Origin: Desulfolinea sp050305405
Lineage (GTDB): Bacteria > Chloroflexota > Anaerolineae > Anaerolineales > Villigracilaceae
DNA length: 64,000 nucleotides
Assembly (NCBI GenBank): GCA_050305405.1
Contig: JBNLFG010000008.1
Location: 145,659-209,658 of the forward strand
Direction: 5' to 3'
Shown: positions 24,740 to 33,428 of the stretch, one piece after another
Layout of the letters: every line of letters begins with the position of its first letter
Position numbering within the stretch: the stretch's first letter is position 1
Notes under the pieces: model-generated
What the model saw: the letters and a program-made list of their open reading frames with translations, nothing else
Databases searched by the model: none
What the model was told of the DNA's origin: nothing
Translations under genes and position numbers: made by a program

Positions 24740-25723
24740 TTACCAGAGATGATGTACCTGTTCTTTAATCATTGAGTCGTAAATTTGCTGAACTGCTGCC
24801 ATCGTTTCAGTAGAGAAGGCGGGTAGGTCAGCAGCCTGGGCGTTGTCGTGCGCCTGCTGGGAGTTCTTCGCGCCGGGGATGGTGCAACTAACGGCATCAA
24901 ACATCAAAATCCAGCGTAAGGCAAACTGCGCCATACTCATCCCTTCGGGGACAAGGGCGCGCAGCTTCTCAACCGCTTCAAGACTCAGGTCATAATCGAC
25001 GCCGGAGAAGGTTTCGCCCATATCGAAGGCTTCGCCGTGGCGGTTGTATTGACGGTGATCGTCGTTGCTAAAAGTCGATTTTTTGCTGAATTTTCCAGTC
25101 AGCATACCTGAAGAGAGCGGCACGCGCGCCAAAATGGCGATCTTACGGCGTTGTGCTTCGCGGAAGAAAAGTTCACTAGGGCGCTGGCGGAAAATATTGA
25201 AAATGATCTGCACAGATTGTACGTTGGGATATTCAATAGCTTTAAGGGCTTCTTCGACCTTCTCCACGCTAACCCCATAATACTGAATTTTGCCAGCCTG
25301 AACCAAGTCGTCAAGCACGCCGAAAACTTCGGGGCGATAAAAGACTTCGGTTGGCGGGCAATGAAGCTGCACAAGATCAAGGCAATCCGTCTCAAGATTT
25401 TTCAAGCTACGTTCGATAAAAGCGGTCAGGTTTTCGCGATTGTAGCCATCAGCCACATGCGGGTTCAGACGGCGTCCCGCCTTAGTGATGATGTGAAATT
25501 CTTCGCTGCGTTCACGTTTCAATTGCGCAAGCAGCTTTTCGCTGCGTCCATCACCGTAGGCATCCGCAGTATCAAAGAGATTAATGCCTTCGTCCAGCGC
25601 GGTGTGCAGCGCGGCGATGGCATCACTCTGCTCCACCTGCCCCCAATCCGCACCAATAGCCCATGCCCCAAAACTGACGGCCGAAACCTGCCAGCCTGTT
25701 CGTCCAAATTCTCTATATTTCAT
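24740..25723 (-). CDS. Aldo/keto reductase (1 of 4)
   Basis: 327-residue cytoplasmic oxidoreductase of the AKR fold. Visible catalytic residues: Asp in LFDTADAYG, Tyr in the same motif, Lys in IITKAG and His in VQLHCPP. NADPH site residues lie in the C-terminal part (TIPGAKNSQQ). It is followed after 6 bases by the GH94 gene, so a role in handling sugar products such as aldoses or keto-sugars is likely but the substrate is unknown. It is only distantly similar to the other three reductases here. Confidence 0.9.
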   Translation of the reverse strand: MKYREFGRTGWQVSAVSFGAWAIGADWGQVEQSDAIAALHTALDEGINLFDTADAYGDGRSEKLLAQLKRERSEEFHIITKAGRRLNPHVADGYNRENLTAFIERSLKNLETDCLDLVQLHCPPTEVFYRPEVFGVLDDLVQAGKIQYYGVSVEKVEEALKAIEYPNVQSVQIIFNIFRQRPSELFFREAQRRKIAILARVPLSSGMLTGKFSKKSTFSNDDHRQYNRHGEAFDMGETFSGVDYDLSLEAVEKLRALVPEGMSMAQFALRWILMFDAVSCTIPGAKNSQQAHDNAQAADLPAFSTETMAAVQQIYDSMIKEQVHHLW

Positions 25724-25768
25724 GTCCTACTCCACAAAAGTCGGTTTTAATAAGGGATACTATGCACG

Positions 25769-26731
25769 TTAAGGAAGGCTTTCGCCACGTCCAGCCAGAA
25801 ACAAGCGATACCAATCTTCACGAGTTAAGCTGACCGTATCTGCTTCGCATGCAGCCAGCAAGCGTTTCGGGTTGGTTGTGCCTGGCAAGGGCTGAATTCC
25901 AGCGGGGTGGCGAAGTATCCAAGCGATAACGATCGCTTCAGGGCTGACACCTTTTTCTACTGCCATTTCAGCGACTACACGCGCTGCCTTTTGTACTTTT
26001 TCACCATCATTGGGATCAGGGTTGCCTGAGAGTCTGCCGCGAGCAAGCGGAGACCATGCCTGGATCGTGATGTCATGCAAACGACAATATTCTATCAAAT
26101 CGTTATTGCGCACCAGAAGGGGATTATTCTGATTTGAAATAATACCTGCGTCCAGCAGATGGGTGTGGAGCAGATTGAACTCCATCTGATTTGTGACGAG
26201 TGGCTGGTCGAGATATTTTTGCAAAAGCTCAATTTGCCCGGCTGTGTGATTACTGACCCCAAACCAGCGCACCTTGCCGGCCTGTTTCAGTTCATCAAAG
26301 GCGCGAGCAACTTCTTCAGGTTCCACAAGCGGATCGGGGCGATGCAGCAAAAGAACATCGATGTAATCGGTCTGCAATCGTTTCAAGCTACCCTCTACGG
26401 ATGCAACGATGTGCTCATAGGAAAAATCGAAACGATGCAATGGCGGGGCAAAACGGATACCGCATTTGCTTTGCAGATAAATCTGCTCGCGCAGGCTCGG
26501 GGAATCTTTCCAGAGATCGGCAAAAACTTCTTCTGACTTCCCCTTGCTGTAAATATCTGCGTGATCAAAGAAGTTGATGCCTGCATCAAGTGCAGCATGG
26601 ACAACATTCATCGCAGATTGACGCACAGAATCTGTAAGCGGGGCATCATCCCATGAGCCACCGATCAGCATTGTGCCATATCCAATTCTCGAAACATTCA
26701 GATCGGATTTTCCCAAACGATAGGTTTGCAT
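25769..26731 (-). CDS. Aldo/keto reductase (2 of 4)
   Basis: 320 residues. AKR signatures: INFFDHADIYSKG (His replaces the more common Thr after the catalytic Asp, as in YdhF-type reductases), LQSKCG with the catalytic Lys, VLLLHRPDPL with the His, and LPGTTNPKR for cofactor binding. The pattern is nearest to YdhF-like oxidoreductases. Start at 26731 has AAGGAG upstream on the minus strand; longer frames run into the insertion sequence and are rejected. The element's end lies only about 17 bases upstream of this start codon, so the native promoter or upstream operon link has been cut. Confidence 0.9.
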   Translation of the reverse strand: MQTYRLGKSDLNVSRIGYGTMLIGGSWDDAPLTDSVRQSAMNVVHAALDAGINFFDHADIYSKGKSEEVFADLWKDSPSLREQIYLQSKCGIRFAPPLHRFDFSYEHIVASVEGSLKRLQTDYIDVLLLHRPDPLVEPEEVARAFDELKQAGKVRWFGVSNHTAGQIELLQKYLDQPLVTNQMEFNLLHTHLLDAGIISNQNNPLLVRNNDLIEYCRLHDITIQAWSPLARGRLSGNPDPNDGEKVQKAARVVAEMAVEKGVSPEAIVIAWILRHPAGIQPLPGTTNPKRLLAACEADTVSLTREDWYRLFLAGRGESLP

Positions 26732-26748
26732 ATTCTCTCCTTGAACTA

Positions 26749-27675
26749 ATTGAAACTTATTGTTGGATAACGTGGCGCAGGTTGACCATCGCAAAAGCGA
26801 TGAAGTATGCGCCCATAAAGTAAGCGTCTTTCCGATCAAACCTTATCAACAGCGCCTTGAATTTATCGATCCAGGCAAACGTTCTTTCACAAGTAAAACG
26901 GCGTTTATAGACTTCAGCATCGAAAAAGCGTTTACGTCCTCGCTTTGTTGCTTTACGGTTGCGTTTGTTCTCGTCGATATTTGGTAGGACGCCGTGATTG
27001 AAGCAAGTTTTACGGGTATCTTTGGTGTAAAATGCTTTGTCAGCATTGAAAAAAGCACCTTGAAATTGAAGAGAAAGCCCTTTCAGCGATTTGAATATCT
27101 CTTGTAAATGCGGCTTGAGATTGTAAGCATCGTTGTGATTGCCCGCAAGCAACCCTGTTGAGGCAACGATGAAACCATTTCCATCTGTCACTGGTAATAC
27201 GTTAGTCGTCTTGGCTTTCTTGCGTCCCTGATAAGCAACGGATTCGCCGCCTTTCTTGGCGATAGAATGAGTGCCGTCCAAATTTAGTTCAGATAAATTC
27301 AAGTCGTCTTTTATTGTCAAAATGCTGCCTTGCCAGACTTTTTCAAGGCTACCGTCTCTGCTCCACTTGCGATAATGGTAATAAACTGCGTAATGACTGA
27401 TTTCTTTTTGTCTGGAACCATCTTCTGATGGCATGATCGGGAGCATCTCCCATTGGCAGCCTGTGTGAAGCTTGTAGAGAATGTAGTTGAAGACTTTATA
27501 TAGGGGAATGCTACACTCATAACCTCGTTTCGCTACTGAAATGTAAGGACGAATATGATCGTCAAATGCCTTTTCTGTTAGACTCGTTGGTATCGTGCTC
27601 ATGGCTGAACTCCTTTGCTGTGGGTTGTCTCAACAGCCATGATGCACGATTTCATTGATCTTGAAAAGTTTCAAT
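26749..27675 (-). mobile_element. IS5-type insertion sequence, about 0.93 kb
   Basis: Imperfect terminal inverted repeats are visible: ATTGAAACTT at the left end and its complement AAGTTTCAAT at the right end, with TA on both outer sides as a possible two-base target duplication. One intact transposase gene fills the element and its stop lies inside the left repeat. The element sits between two aldo/keto reductase genes and appears not to break either. Confidence 0.8.
26757..27602 (-). CDS. IS5-family DDE transposase
   Basis: 281 residues, intact. The N-terminal part (RGYECSIPLYKVFNYILYKL, HTGCQWEMLP, then YYHYRKWSRDGSLEKVW) is the usual DUF4096-like helical region. Catalytic residues: Asp in LNLDGTH, Asp in FFNADKAF and Glu in CERTFAW, with the family Y-2-R-3-E spacing present and a Lys one residue later than usual. 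Start has AAAGGAG upstream. Because nothing is broken the element may still be active. Subgroup (IS427 or IS1031 type) is not certain. Confidence 0.9.
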   Translation of the reverse strand: MSTIPTSLTEKAFDDHIRPYISVAKRGYECSIPLYKVFNYILYKLHTGCQWEMLPIMPSEDGSRQKEISHYAVYYHYRKWSRDGSLEKVWQGSILTIKDDLNLSELNLDGTHSIAKKGGESVAYQGRKKAKTTNVLPVTDGNGFIVASTGLLAGNHNDAYNLKPHLQEIFKSLKGLSLQFQGAFFNADKAFYTKDTRKTCFNHGVLPNIDENKRNRKATKRGRKRFFDAEVYKRRFTCERTFAWIDKFKALLIRFDRKDAYFMGAYFIAFAMVNLRHVIQQ

Positions 27676-27743
27676 TACTTCCTTATAAACACACACTGAA
27701 TCCCTGATTGAAAACGATTAGGGCTTCAGTAAAACTTGATGGA

Positions 27744-28727
27744 TTACCTACCCAGAAGTGAATTGATTTCCTGTAGTTGGTCAGCGTCTAGCGGACCTAA
27801 CTCCAGTGCCCCACAATTCTCTTCGACTTGCCTGACCGTGCGGAAGCCGGGGATCGGAATGGTCTGTTTGCTGCGCGCCCAGAGCCAGGCAAGTGCGCCT
27901 TGCGGGAGACTGCGTCCGCCGCTGGTCAGGATTTCGCGGATGCCTTCGACCTTTTTGAAATACTCAGGGCTGGGTTTTCCATCTTTGAAGTATTTCATCC
28001 ATTCGGGGCTTTTTTCGCCACGCACATCGTCTGTAGAGGGCTGGGTACTGGCTGTGTATTTGCCGGTCAGCAAACCCATTGCAAGCGGGCCACGATTGAT
28101 GGCGGCGAGATTGTATTTCTCGCAGATATCGATCACGGCGGGATTATCATCGAGCACGTTCAATTCGAGCTGGATAGATGTACAGTTTTCACCTTGGGCG
28201 AAGACTTCAGCACGGTCGGAGAAGTCGGTGCTCCAGCCATAGGCACGAATTTTGCCCTCTCTGACGAGTTCTTCCAGTGTTTCGCGGACGGGCTCGGCCT
28301 GATCGGCAGGATAGCCATTGTCGTGGAATTGGTAGAGGTCAATATAGTCGGTCTTCAGACGGCGCAGGGAATCTTCACAGGCGGAGCGGATATCGTCAGG
28401 TGCGCAACTTGCGCCAGTCACCTGACGGGTTTCTTCATCGAAGATGGCGTTGAACTTTGTGGCTATGACGATCTGCTCGCGCATCCCCGCAAAAGCTTTT
28501 GCCAGCACACGTTCGCTGTGCCCCGCGCCATAGACATTGGCTGTATCAAAGAAATTGACACCTAAATCGAGAGCACGGTGAATCGCGCGGATCGATTCAT
28601 TATCGTCCACGACGCCCCAGCCCAGCGGAGTGTTACCATCCCAGAAGGGGCCGCCGATCGCCCAGCAGCCCATGCCGAGGGCGCTGATTTCGATATTAGA
28701 ACGTCCAAGTTTGCGCGTGTATGTCAT
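27744..28727 (-). CDS. Aldo/keto reductase (3 of 4)
   Basis: 327 residues. AKR motifs: VNFFDTANVYGAG with catalytic Asp and Tyr, IATKFN with Lys, LYQFHDNGYP with His, TIPIPGFRTVRQ for the cofactor phosphate. ATG at 28727 has AGGAG a few bases upstream; a start at 28751 lacks this. Encoded 53 bases downstream of the GH1 gene in the same direction, and before the insertion sequence arrived it was probably continuous with the reductase at 25769. Substrate unknown; a sugar or sugar-derived aldehyde fits the neighbours. Confidence 0.9.
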   Translation of the reverse strand: MTYTRKLGRSNIEISALGMGCWAIGGPFWDGNTPLGWGVVDDNESIRAIHRALDLGVNFFDTANVYGAGHSERVLAKAFAGMREQIVIATKFNAIFDEETRQVTGASCAPDDIRSACEDSLRRLKTDYIDLYQFHDNGYPADQAEPVRETLEELVREGKIRAYGWSTDFSDRAEVFAQGENCTSIQLELNVLDDNPAVIDICEKYNLAAINRGPLAMGLLTGKYTASTQPSTDDVRGEKSPEWMKYFKDGKPSPEYFKKVEGIREILTSGGRSLPQGALAWLWARSKQTIPIPGFRTVRQVEENCGALELGPLDADQLQEINSLLGR

Positions 28728-28780
28728 TTTTTTCTCCTGTCTAATGAACAAGTATTTCAGAACCGTGCAATGTGATGCCT

Positions 28781-30115
28781 TTACGACAACCCATTCTCTT
28801 GTATGACTTGCTTATACCATTTCGCGCTGGATTTCGGGATGCGTTCCAGCGTTTCATAATCCACATAGACCATGCCAAAGCGTTTGGAGTAGCCATAGGC
28901 CCATTCAAAATTATCCATCAAAGACCAGGCAAAATATCCCTTGAGAGGGACGCCGATTTTAATAGCATCATGCGCTACGGCAAGATGACGTTTGATATAG
29001 GACAGGCGTTCAGGATCATCCACCTGACCATCAATGACCTCGTCGGGGAAGGCGGCACCATTCTCGGTCACATAGATAGCAGGAAACTCGTAGTCAAAGT
29101 GCAGACGCCCTAAGAGCTTATAGAGACCTTGAGGGTAGACTTCCCAATCCATTTCGGTGATTTCGCTGCCACGCCGCAGGGTGATGGGGAGATTCTCTTC
29201 CGCTTTTTCGTCACGGACAATGCCGCGGGTGTAGTAGTTAATGCCCAAAAAGTCGATCGGCACAGCGATCGTTTCCATATCGCCGGACAAGACAAAGTCC
29301 AGGGGCGTGCCGTAGCTATCCAATATATCTTGTGGATAGCCGCGTCCCACCAGCGGATCAAGGAAGAAGCGGTTGATATATCCATCCACCCAGGTTGTTA
29401 GCTTGCGATCGGCAATGCTGGGAGAAGCGGGTTGATGCACCCCTAGATTCAGGGTGATGCCGACTTTTGCATCCGCAGCATTGGCGCGGGTGATTGGGAC
29501 AGCTTTGCCGTGCGCGAGCAAAAGGTGATGGGATGCGGCAACGGCTGCGTTCATATCGGTGAGACCAGGGGCATGCTCGCCCTCCTTGTAACCGATGAAT
29601 GCGCTCACCCAGGGTTCATTGAGGGTGATCCAATTTTTGACGCGGTCGCCCAAAGCATGTGAGATAGCTTCGGTGTACTCAAGAAAGGCATCGACCGTGG
29701 AGCGAACAGTCCAGCCGCCTTCGTCTTCTAAAACCTGTGGCAAGTCCCAGTGATAGAGCGTGACCCAAGGTTCGATGCCAGCTTCGAGAAGGGCATCGAC
29801 TAAATTACTATAAAAATCGATCCCGGCCTGATTGATCTCGCCGCGCCCTTTGGGCAGAATGCGAGGCCAGGCAATTGAGAAGCGGTAGGCTTTCAGCCCA
29901 AGTTCTTGCATCAAGGCAACATCTTCGCGCCAGTGGTGGTAATGATCACAACCTACATCGCCGGTGTCGCCATCTTGAACCTTGCCAGGGGTGTGACTGA
30001 AACGATCCCAGATGCTCTCGCCTTTGCCATCTTCGTCCCATGCCCCTTCAATCTGATACGAGGCCGTTGCCGCGCCCCAAATAAAATCTTGTGGAAATTC
30101 TTTTCTATTACTCAT
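28781..30115 (-). CDS. Beta-glucosidase, glycoside hydrolase family 1
   Basis: 444 residues, full length for the family. N-terminal FIWGAATASYQIEGA, acid/base Glu167 in TLNEP and nucleophile Glu351 in YVTENGAA. No signal peptide, so cytoplasmic. It removes terminal beta-linked glucose (or galactose, fucose, mannose in some members) from imported oligosaccharides. Neighbours are other beta-glycosidases and a GH94 phosphorylase, which together process beta-1,4- and mixed-linkage chains. Confidence 0.95.
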   Translation of the reverse strand: MSNRKEFPQDFIWGAATASYQIEGAWDEDGKGESIWDRFSHTPGKVQDGDTGDVGCDHYHHWREDVALMQELGLKAYRFSIAWPRILPKGRGEINQAGIDFYSNLVDALLEAGIEPWVTLYHWDLPQVLEDEGGWTVRSTVDAFLEYTEAISHALGDRVKNWITLNEPWVSAFIGYKEGEHAPGLTDMNAAVAASHHLLLAHGKAVPITRANAADAKVGITLNLGVHQPASPSIADRKLTTWVDGYINRFFLDPLVGRGYPQDILDSYGTPLDFVLSGDMETIAVPIDFLGINYYTRGIVRDEKAEENLPITLRRGSEITEMDWEVYPQGLYKLLGRLHFDYEFPAIYVTENGAAFPDEVIDGQVDDPERLSYIKRHLAVAHDAIKIGVPLKGYFAWSLMDNFEWAYGYSKRFGMVYVDYETLERIPKSSAKWYKQVIQENGLS

Positions 30116-30144
30116 TGATGATCCTTTTTAGTCATTACTTCTGT

Positions 30145-30178
30145 TCAATACAGCATTGTGGGTGAAGCGCTGTATTGA
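30145..30178 (-). other. Intercistronic hairpin between GH3 and GH1 genes
   Basis: Perfect 10-base arms TCAATACAGC / GCTGTATTGA with a 14-base loop and no T run. It lies in the 68-base gap of the operon and may protect the upstream message. Confidence 0.4.
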
Positions 30179-30183
30179 GCCAT

Positions 30184-31911
30184 TTACAGCGTGGCATCCC
30201 AATAACCACAGAATGGGTCAACCGGGTTGATGCCCTTGAAGGGAGATTTTCCCAGTAGTTTTTCCACCACCGCTTCAACAATATATTCGCTGGATGTGTA
30301 TCCATTGATAAAGGTCTTCACCATGGGAACATCCTGTAAATGGTAGGGGTTATCCACCGAAACAAAGACAGTCGGGATGTCCTGAACGAATTTAGGGACA
30401 TCTGCTCCCATAGGTTGTGCCCAATTGATCCGCACGGTGGTCTGATTGCTGGCAGTTTTCAGGCTGGCAAAATACAAGACCAAATCATAATCATTCAGCA
30501 TCCCCAATGGTTTTCTCATCAAGTCGCTGTTCCACATATCACTGCCAGCGAATTCTTCATAATCGAATTTGTTGACTTCAAAGCCATTTTCTGTGAGCAA
30601 GTCGATAAATTTCGGATGGATGCCCCCGCCTTCATCCATATAACCGCCTTTGTCGCCGAGGACATAGAGTAAAATTCGTTTGTGCTTTTCCACTGATAGG
30701 GGCAAGATATGCTGGGTATCTTTAACCAAGGTGACCGCTTTATCAGCACATTCTCTAGCCCACTCCTGATGTTCAGCATTATTCAACACCGAAAGGGCGG
30801 ATTCTTCAGGAACCAAGTCGCCTCGCTGCTTCTGGTGCAGTTTCAAAGAAGCCTTAAGCGCCAGAATTCGCATCACGGCTTCGTCCAATCGCTCCATTGA
30901 AAGAGTGCCATCTTGAACACCTTTGAGCATAAATTGGTAATCTTGTTCCAGATTCATTGCAAACAGGAAAATATCGCACCCGGCAGCAATTGAAGATGGA
31001 ACGGCTTTCTCACGCGGCATGACGGCTGTCATGCCGGCCATCGAGGTCGCATCAGTAACAATCAGACCGTTAAAACCAAGTTGTTCACGCAATAACTGTT
31101 CATTCAACTCTGGAGCCAATGAGGCTGGCATAATTTCTGCGTCCAGGATACCGGGTCTCAGTTTACGGGAATACGCGGGCTGCATAATATGAGCCGCCAT
31201 GACAGTTTTGGCTCCCGCGTCAATCATGCCTTTGTAGACCATCCCATAGGTAGCATCCCATTCTGCGACAGAAAGCGTGTTCACGCTGGTGACGAGATGC
31301 TGGTCACGCCCATCCACACCATCGCCAGGCCAGTGCTTAATCGAAACGGCCAGACCGCTTTCGTTGAGTCCGTTCATGTAGGCCTGTCCCATGCGCAGCA
31401 CCCGCTCTGGATCAGAGCCATAGGTGCGCGTGTTAGTAATGGGATTATGGTGGTTGTAGTCGATATCAATAACCGGAGCAAATGCCCAATTACAACCTAC
31501 GGCCTGCGCTTCCCGACCTGCGATCAAACCCAATCGGTAAGCCATATTTTGGTCATCAGCTGCCGCGATTTGTAGCTGTGTGCCAAAGGATGTGCCATCC
31601 AGCGCGATACCATCGCCGCCACGTTCCAGATTGGCTGCCAACAAGAGCGGGATTTCGGCCTGATCTTGCAAGGTGCGGTGAAGATTCTGCACGTCAGCGC
31701 CGGGGAATGGGCGTGACATATAACCGCCCGGTTTGATGCCAACATCACGATTCTTTTCCAGCGTATCGTTCGGATCAGGATTGGTGATGACCAGGCAAAA
31801 AAGCTGTCCAATTTTTGTTTCCAGATCCATGCCAGACAAGGTTTGCTCAACCCATTGAATATCCTGAGCGGACAGGAAAAAGGGTTTGTTTTTAAGAAGT
31901 TCAGTGTTCAT
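30184..31911 (-). CDS. Glycoside hydrolase family 3 protein, NagZ-like type
   Basis: 575 residues. The first two thirds are a GH3 TIM-barrel of the beta-N-acetylhexosaminidase kind: KHWPGDGVDGRDQH carries the His/Asp dyad seen in NagZ-type enzymes in place of a distant acid/base, and the nucleophile Asp is in GLIVTDATSMAG. A second alpha/beta domain (about 380-575) follows, as in bacterial two-domain hexosaminidases that can be phosphorylases. No clear signal peptide. Activity on N-acetylglucosaminides or beta-glucosides cannot be separated by eye. ATG at 31911 is chosen with GGTGAT upstream; starts at 31926 or 31959 are possible. Confidence 0.85.
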   Translation of the reverse strand: MNTELLKNKPFFLSAQDIQWVEQTLSGMDLETKIGQLFCLVITNPDPNDTLEKNRDVGIKPGGYMSRPFPGADVQNLHRTLQDQAEIPLLLAANLERGGDGIALDGTSFGTQLQIAAADDQNMAYRLGLIAGREAQAVGCNWAFAPVIDIDYNHHNPITNTRTYGSDPERVLRMGQAYMNGLNESGLAVSIKHWPGDGVDGRDQHLVTSVNTLSVAEWDATYGMVYKGMIDAGAKTVMAAHIMQPAYSRKLRPGILDAEIMPASLAPELNEQLLREQLGFNGLIVTDATSMAGMTAVMPREKAVPSSIAAGCDIFLFAMNLEQDYQFMLKGVQDGTLSMERLDEAVMRILALKASLKLHQKQRGDLVPEESALSVLNNAEHQEWARECADKAVTLVKDTQHILPLSVEKHKRILLYVLGDKGGYMDEGGGIHPKFIDLLTENGFEVNKFDYEEFAGSDMWNSDLMRKPLGMLNDYDLVLYFASLKTASNQTTVRINWAQPMGADVPKFVQDIPTVFVSVDNPYHLQDVPMVKTFINGYTSSEYIVEAVVEKLLGKSPFKGINPVDPFCGYWDATL

Positions 31912-31994
31912 AGTCTTTATCACCATATATGGGCTAGTTCTAAAGTGAGCCTCATACATCCGTTACTACAAAGCTAAAAAATAAGCTCCTAATA

Positions 31995-33185
31995 TTATTG
32001 CGCCAACGCAGGTTCCAAGGTTTTCCTGCGCTGCTGGAGCATGACGAGGAAGACCAGCCCGTTGATAGCAAAGCTGGCAAAGACAAGCAGCGGCATGCTC
32101 TCTGCGCCGAAGCGTTCGATTGCCAAGCCGGTTAGCCAGGGCAGGACAACGCCACCAAGACTATCACCGAGAATGATGATGCTGCTGATCGTGGCGGTCA
32201 GTTTAATGGATTGTCCTGCTAGGTTGTAGCCTGTTGCCCAGACAGGTGCCATGAAAAAGCCAATGCCGATGGTGGCTGCCCAAAGCAGGTTGATGGACTG
32301 CGGTACGGCAATTGCCAATGCCAGCGCACTCAGCCCACCCACAAAGGCGACCGAAAGCATATGCTCCGCTTTGAGGCGTGCGGCAGCCACAATAGAGATG
32401 GCGCGCCCGATGGTAAAGGAAAGCCAAAAGCCTGAAGAGAGATAGGCGGCTTGGGTGGCGTCTGCCAGGTTGAGGGTCAGGGCGTAGGTGTAGATCCAGT
32501 TGCCAAAAGCGATTTCCGAGCCGACATAGAAGAAAAGGAAGAGCATCGCGATGACGATCATCGGCAGGAGCTTGCGCAGATTGCTTTTTGCTTCGGCTGT
32601 GCTCTCGGTTTCTTCGGGAAGTTTGGGGCTATTCGGCAGGAGGAGCATCCACAAGGCGATTGGGAGCGCGATGCCTCCAAGCACCCAGTAGGCGTGTTGA
32701 TAGGTGCCGCCCAATTTCAGGATTTGGGCAAAGATCGTTGGCGCGAGGAAAGCGCCGACACCAAAGGAAAAATGCAAGCCGTTGATGTAGGGGCCAGCAT
32801 CCTTTTTATGCGTCCACATCAGCAGCGTATTGGAGCCGTTATTGATGATGCCTGTGGGCAAGCCGCTGAAGAAGGCGATGGTTAGCAGAAGCGGTAAACT
32901 ACTCGTCAGTGGCATCAGGATCAGGGTGATGGCACTGGTCAGTTGCGCCAACCCGAGGACGAGATGCCCGTTCTTGACGCGATCATAAACGCGTCCGCTC
33001 AAGACGGTACCGAGTATCCCGCCGACTGAGCTCAATAAAAAGAGCGCGCCAATCGCACCGAGAGTGCTGCCCGTCTGCTCTGCCAACGAAGGCAGAGCGG
33101 GGCCTGTGATGCCCAAGCCAAATCCCATACCGATAAAGACGAGATAGTAGCTGAGCGTGTTGCGGAGTTTTATGTTTTTCGTCAC
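31995..33185 (-). CDS. MFS transporter, sugar-type
   Basis: 396 residues with about 12 membrane helices. The early GFGLGITGPALPSLAEQTG block and the loop GRVYDRVKNGH between helices 2 and 3 are major-facilitator features. The layout resembles FucP/FGGY-type and other sugar:proton symporters. Encoded between GH3 genes in the minus-strand cluster, so it probably moves a mono- or disaccharide. Direction and substrate are not determined. Confidence 0.88.
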   Translation of the reverse strand: MTKNIKLRNTLSYYLVFIGMGFGLGITGPALPSLAEQTGSTLGAIGALFLLSSVGGILGTVLSGRVYDRVKNGHLVLGLAQLTSAITLILMPLTSSLPLLLTIAFFSGLPTGIINNGSNTLLMWTHKKDAGPYINGLHFSFGVGAFLAPTIFAQILKLGGTYQHAYWVLGGIALPIALWMLLLPNSPKLPEETESTAEAKSNLRKLLPMIVIAMLFLFFYVGSEIAFGNWIYTYALTLNLADATQAAYLSSGFWLSFTIGRAISIVAAARLKAEHMLSVAFVGGLSALALAIAVPQSINLLWAATIGIGFFMAPVWATGYNLAGQSIKLTATISSIIILGDSLGGVVLPWLTGLAIERFGAESMPLLVFASFAINGLVFLVMLQQRRKTLEPALAQ

Positions 33186-33237
33186 GCTATTTAATGTCCT
33201 TTAGAAAAGTGTTGAGTGCAGCCAGACACTTGGGATA

Positions 33238-33348
33238 TTACTTGCCGCGGATGCCATGTCCCGTAGCGAGATCGCTCGTGTCCTCATCTTTGATAATTGC
33301 TCCCAAAGCAGGATGCCCGGTGAAATATATTGAAGTCCAATTATTCAT
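33238..33348 (-). CDS. Doubtful 36-residue reading frame
   Basis: A short frame in the 243-base gap between the GH3 gene and the MFS gene, starting MNNWTSIYF and ending GHGIRGK. There is no Shine-Dalgarno site and no recognised family; it may be a remnant or chance. Confidence 0.15.
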   Translation of the reverse strand: MNNWTSIYFTGHPALGAIIKDEDTSDLATGHGIRGK

Positions 33349-33364
33349 AGTTACACGTCCAGTC

Positions 33365-33413
33365 CCTGAGCGGAGATGTTCAACTGCGCTCTTTATCGTT
33401 CACTCCGCTCAGG
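33365..33413 (-). other. Intercistronic inverted repeat between GH3 and MFS genes
   Basis: Perfect 11-base arms CCTGAGCGGAG / CTCCGCTCAGG with a 27-base loop, placed just after the GH3 stop codon and without a T run on the minus strand. Likely a message-stability element rather than a terminator. Confidence 0.4.
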
Positions 33414-33428
33414 AACTGCTGTTTTTTC

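Noticed and set aside
26732..26839. N-terminal extension of aldo/keto reductase 2 into the insertion sequence
   Set aside because: The extra residues come from the transposase region in another phase; AAGGAG is correctly placed for the start at 26731.
27828..28565. 245-residue plus-strand frame
   Set aside because: Antisense to aldo/keto reductase 3, which has complete catalytic motifs.
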